This document shows positions 7,963 through 10,903 of a DNA stretch of 10,903 nt, piece after piece. The notes below the pieces were generated by a model that did no database searches, had not been told where the DNA came from, and saw only the letters and a program-made list of their open reading frames with translations. Source of the stretch: Aureobasidium sp. EXF-3400 (lineage: Eukaryota > Ascomycota > Dothideomycetes > Dothideales > Saccotheciaceae); the NCBI GenBank assembly GCA_024195585.1, contig SWBL01000697.1, positions 1 through 10,903 of the forward strand. The letters run 5' to 3'. A program made the translations under genes and the position numbers. The stretch's first letter is position 1, and every line of letters starts with the position of its first letter.

Positions 7963-9071
7963 GTTAGTTTCTAGGTTCTGATGCACGACGAAAAACGTGG
8001 CGAATGTCACTGTCACAGCCGAAGCTTGATGTTGAAGCCTAAGATGGCATACAGATCACCAATATTGCAATGGAATCGAGTTCACAAAAACTCTCGAGTT
8101 GTGCATGGAATCAAACACCACTGCTGTGCTATCACCATTTGTTCTGGAAGTGTGTTTGTCAGTCTTTAGAAACCGGTTCTAAGGATAGCAATGCGTCCAT
8201 TGGTCACGGTGGGCTTGAATTCCCTAAAGATGGTAAACAGCGGAATGAGAGACTGGGCTCAGAGACAATATCACTTTGCCAAAGTGCTGCGCCCCCCTAG
8301 CGTGTGAAGCAGTAATCATGTGTGAGTGAGAATCGCCGTTTCAAAGAGACCTGATTCTCGAAGAGAGCAGATTCCAGTCTAAACTCTGGTTTTCGCGGTG
8401 GGGCGATTCTATGGAGCGGCGAATTCTTGAATGTCTCTAGAGTCCGATCTTATGATTCTTGGATGTTGAACAGAATGTTCCAGAACAGCTCTGAGCGTAT
8501 CATTCTGTATGCATGAATTTGCATTCAATCGCGGTGATGTTTTGTGGAAGCTTCTCATTAGTTATATGTTGTGAAGTTTTGTCATAAACTATTTGGTTAT
8601 AATGGCAACCATATAAAGAATTCATTAGTAATATTTGGTTATATCAAAGAAAGTTTTAGAAACAGTACATCCAGGGGAGTCGATAAACTTGAACTTTCGG
8701 AAAGACCCTGCGAATAGACGAAGCGGATTGAAGTATCTTACCAGCTTCAGGAACAGAAATCCAACGAGATCCCAAGATCAGCGTGAATGGAAGTAGGAAA
8801 ACCCGAAAGTAGAATGGATTAAAACCTGTATGAAGAGGGTATCATCCTCTGAGGTTAAACATGATATATAGGCAACAGTAAACTAGTTTCAAGGGGAAAG
8901 TATTTGGAATAGCAGTTTTGTAAGCAGTGGAAGGAGTTCGTAATGATATATAGCAAAGCGACGAAGGACCATATTCCACGATGTGGACAGTTTATGCCTC
9001 TCAAAGTATAGAGTGACAGCGGCACAATGGCTTCGAGGACTTCCAGGATTCCACGAACCAAGATCTGAGAT
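7963..9071. other. Convergent intergenic region, AT-rich in the middle
   Basis: About 1.1 kb between the 3' ends of the rhodopsin-domain and kinase-like genes. A plus-strand frame at 8070-8300 and a minus-strand frame running to 9211 show no family features and I do not support them as genes. Composition becomes AT-rich at about 8560-8660, with a 12-bp direct repeat. A 9-bp inverted pair (8329-8337 and 8402-8410) is present but weak. No AATAAA was recognised close to either stop. Confidence 0.5.
8590..8643. repeat. 12-bp direct repeat TATTTGGTTATA
   Basis: Exact copies lie at 8590-8601 and 8632-8643, 42 bp apart, within AT-rich non-coding DNA. Confidence 0.85.
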
Positions 9072-10061
9072 TCACATTGTAACTCCCATGGTCTTCCATG
9101 CTTCGATGTATTGTTCTTCGGCCATCCATCTTGAGTCTCGAGTAAGGTCGTATCGATTTGCATCAGTTGCGATACGTGTTTTATCCAGTCGTCGAGTTTT
9201 CGCCTCTCCAATAGGTCTCTCTGGCAGCTGATCTGATGCTACCTCATGAGACAAACTACAGTCGTCCTTGATATCGAGTGCTTGTCTTATAGCCTCTCTG
9301 ACATGGCTGAAGATCATCGATGGATCTACGTCCCCCATCGCTGCCAAATCTTTCGCCCAACAGGACCTCAGAATATCTTCAACTGGACGTGCCGAGGCAT
9401 CGACTGCAAAAGTCCCATTCTCAAGGGCAACTTCCACTTCGCGTAGGGATTTACGATCGGGAATATTGGCGAGAGGATCATTGCCACTCAAGAGAAAGTG
9501 GAGACAACTCGCAAGCCGGCTCAGGTCGCCCTCGATAAAGCGATGGGATATTCCATCGCCGCGCTGATGGACAGAGCCAAAGTCGAATAACTTGAGGTCG
9601 TTACTTTCATCCACTCCCATATTCCTGATTGCTAAGTCGCCGTGTGTATAACCGAGCTCCTCTATCTTTGCATTGGCTCTCAGTAGTTGTCCGATCCAGC
9701 GAAGGCGAGACTTGGCTGATGAAGTATACCAAGCTGTCTCAAGAGGCTGCAAATATTCAAGCATAATCCCGTGTTCAAGTGTTGAACAATCAGCTTTGAC
9801 GATGTCATGCCGGCCAGTATTTTCCAGTACTCGATAGAATGCTCGTTCGTTGTTGAAGCTGTCGATGCTACATTGCGAAAGCTCGAGCTGTTCGACGGCT
9901 TCTTCCATATCAAATGTTCCTACTCCCTTCACAGGATATTGGTACGGCATTTTTAGGACATGATGCTCCGACAGCTTGTAGACAACTCCCTGAGAAGCGG
10001 CAATGCTAAGACAGTCTTTGTTTGGCAGAACATAGGGAGTAAACCAGGTGTTATCCGGCAT
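9072..10061 (-). CDS. Protein-kinase-like protein (fungal small kinase family)
   Basis: Seen: an intronless 329-residue frame, starting at the ATG at 10061. VVYKLSEHHVLKMP (26-39) provides the beta-3 Lys37. NNERAFYRVL has Glu72 as the probable alpha-C partner. The catalytic loop is HGDLAIRN (140-147), with Asp142 and Asn147; KLFDFGSV (157-164) has the metal-binding Asp160. EGDLSRLASCLHFLLSG (178-193) resembles the alpha-F helix. The tail (about 265-329) is charged and low in hydrophobicity. Known: Lys-Glu-HxD-N-DFG are the catalytic kinase residues, so activity is plausible. Arg of HRD is replaced by Gly, as in many atypical kinases and phosphotransferases. The glycine loop is poor, and no APE motif or clear activation segment is seen. 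Substrate is unknown; a soluble cytosolic or nuclear protein is likely. Divergent from the Cys-rich gene to the right. Confidence 0.85.
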   Translation of the reverse strand: MPDNTWFTPYVLPNKDCLSIAASQGVVYKLSEHHVLKMPYQYPVKGVGTFDMEEAVEQLELSQCSIDSFNNERAFYRVLENTGRHDIVKADCSTLEHGIMLEYLQPLETAWYTSSAKSRLRWIGQLLRANAKIEELGYTHGDLAIRNMGVDESNDLKLFDFGSVHQRGDGISHRFIEGDLSRLASCLHFLLSGNDPLANIPDRKSLREVEVALENGTFAVDASARPVEDILRSCWAKDLAAMGDVDPSMIFSHVREAIRQALDIKDDCSLSHEVASDQLPERPIGEAKTRRLDKTRIATDANRYDLTRDSRWMAEEQYIEAWKTMGVTM

Positions 10062-10436
10062 CTGGGACTGTCAGTATCTTGCGCAGAGCTAAGGTCTGAG
10101 ATCTCTTGCCTTTGTAAGTCAGTGTGACTACTCCGAGACTGCGTCGGTGGTTGGGCTCGACAGAGGAAGTCGTGAAGCACGAAATCTGTCCTTCGTGAAC
10201 ACCATACCCCGCATTCCCCGTCTTGGCGGTCAGACTTCTCATCCCGGCAGCTTTAGTACAGTCAACTCCTACCCTTGTTGATGTACCACAGCGACGCTAG
10301 CAACGCGATCTTTATCTCACTGTGCATAAAGATTGAGCAGTGGAATGATTCGCGGATCTCGTGGTCCAAGGTCCTATAGGATATGACTCACAGTCGCCGT
10401 AATCCTTTTCATCCTCAGATGATCACTCGAAATGTC

Positions 10437-10455
10437 CAGCCACATGATGTGGCTG
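10437..10455. promoter_or_regulatory. Perfect palindrome CAGCCACAT-G-ATGTGGCTG
   Basis: Two 9-base arms are exact reverse complements around one central G, in the divergent intergenic region 260 bp before the Cys-rich gene and 376 bp before the kinase-like gene. It could be a dimeric transcription-factor site; no factor is assigned. Confidence 0.5.
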
Positions 10456-10540
10456 TTCATCTATCGCGCATATCCTGTCACATAAGCCTGCATCCTATCT
10501 AGCGATAATGGGCATGATATGGCCCGATCACAATCTCGGT

Positions 10541-10560
10541 AGGGGATGCATCGGAAGGGG
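10541..10560 (+). promoter_or_regulatory. Two STRE-like AGGGG elements
   Basis: AGGGG at 10541-10545 and 10556-10560, spaced 15 bp start to start, lie upstream of a TATA-like ACTTAAAAG at 10579-10587. In yeast, AGGGG is the Msn2/4 stress element; filamentous fungi have related factors. Function here is inferred only. Confidence 0.35.
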
Positions 10561-10714
10561 ATTTCGCAGGAAGCCCATACTTAAAAGTCGAGGATGCCAC
10601 CGTAGCTGACCTTGATCACAGTACTCGTTCTCGACTCTATACATCAATCAGAAGCCATCTACCTATCCGAACAAAGACTACCATCGGCACCGAAATCATC
10701 ACCACATACACGAT

Positions 10715-10900
10715 ATGTGTTTCAAAGCAGCTCCTGGCATCCGTTACTCCTGTGGGCACACAGTCGAAGGAGTAGAGAAAGTCTACCAATGCAAGGATTA
10801 TCCGGATGGCCCAAAGTGCAAAGTCCCGCCTATGAATCACTCTATCACAGACATCAAGAAACGTGAGAAGTGCCCAGATTGCGCATCTCGGTCGTCGTAG
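10715..10900 (+). CDS. Small cysteine-rich hypothetical protein (61 aa)
   Basis: Seen: a complete single-exon frame from ATG (G at -3) to TAG at 10898-10900, three bases before the window end. Cys at positions 2, 13, 26, 35, 53 and 56; a CGH at 13-15; a terminal CPDC (53-56); His at 15 and 42. It is rich in Lys, with no signal peptide and no membrane segment, so it is not an apparent secreted effector. Known: short fungal proteins beginning MCFK or similar, with CGH and a late CxxC, recur in ascomycetes without assigned function. Inference: the spacing suggests metal (zinc) binding in the cytosol or nucleus. An in-frame start further upstream was not seen. Confidence 0.65.
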   Translation: MCFKAAPGIRYSCGHTVEGVEKVYQCKDYPDGPKCKVPPMNHSITDIKKREKCPDCASRSS

Positions 10901-10903
10901 AGA

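Larger units (their letters stand above)
10062..10714. promoter_or_regulatory. Divergent promoter region between kinase-like and Cys-rich genes
   Basis: 653 bp between two divergently transcribed genes. It contains a 19-bp palindrome (10437-10455), two AGGGG elements (10541-10545 and 10556-10560) and a TATA-like ACTTAAAAG (10579-10587) about 130 bp before the plus-strand ATG. A minus-strand open frame (10242-10051) overlapping the kinase start has no recognisable features. Confidence 0.4.

Noticed and set aside
8855..9211. Minus-strand open frame of 118 codons
   Set aside because: It is a shifted frame over the kinase-like 3' end and flanking AT-rich DNA.
1390..10900. Idea of a secondary-metabolite gene cluster (methyltransferase plus transporter)
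   Set aside because: There is no backbone enzyme, P450, oxidoreductase or pathway regulator in the window, and the permease belongs to a nutrient-uptake family.

Overview
The window looks like nuclear DNA from a filamentous ascomycete (Pezizomycotina). The genes carry short spliceosomal introns (49-84 bp) with GTRNGT-type donors and CTGAC/CTRAY-like branch points. The protein families are typical of that group: an ASH1-type SET methyltransferase, an APC-superfamily permease, a fungal rhodopsin-domain membrane protein, a small fungal kinase-like protein and a tiny Cys-rich protein. I see nothing bacterial, viral or clearly transposon-encoded, no tRNA or rRNA, and no CRISPR. All family assignments are from memory and motif reading; no search was run.

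Layout from left to right. (1) 1-907 (+): the 3' end of an ASH1-like histone-lysine methyltransferase gene, three exons visible, open at the left edge. (2) 1390-2133 (-): an intronless class I SAM-dependent methyltransferase with an in-frame (AAC)8 microsatellite coding for poly-Asn. (3) 2765-4585 (-): an amino-acid/GABA/choline-type permease of 528 residues in five exons. (4) 4586-6614: about 2 kb without a supportable gene, with a few short hairpins. (5) 6615-7962 (+): a seven-helix fungal rhodopsin-domain protein of 360 residues in five exons. One of its donors is poor, and one intron offers an in-frame alternative acceptor. (6) 7963-9071: a convergent intergenic region, AT-rich around 8560-8660. 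(7) 9072-10061 (-): an intronless protein-kinase-like protein with an HGDLAIRN catalytic loop and a DFG motif. (8) 10062-10714: a divergent promoter region with a 19-bp palindrome and two AGGGG (STRE-like) elements. (9) 10715-10900 (+): a complete 61-residue Cys-rich protein.

The genes do not form an obvious pathway or biosynthetic cluster. They are separate transcription units, and only chromatin regulation (gene 1), nutrient uptake (gene 3) and possible signalling (genes 5 and 7) can be assigned in broad terms. Most gene models needed manual splicing, so the exon junctions are the main added value here. The more interesting points are lineage-specific departures inside known families and the palindrome/STRE arrangement upstream of the Cys-rich gene. 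I did not find a convincing new multi-gene system.
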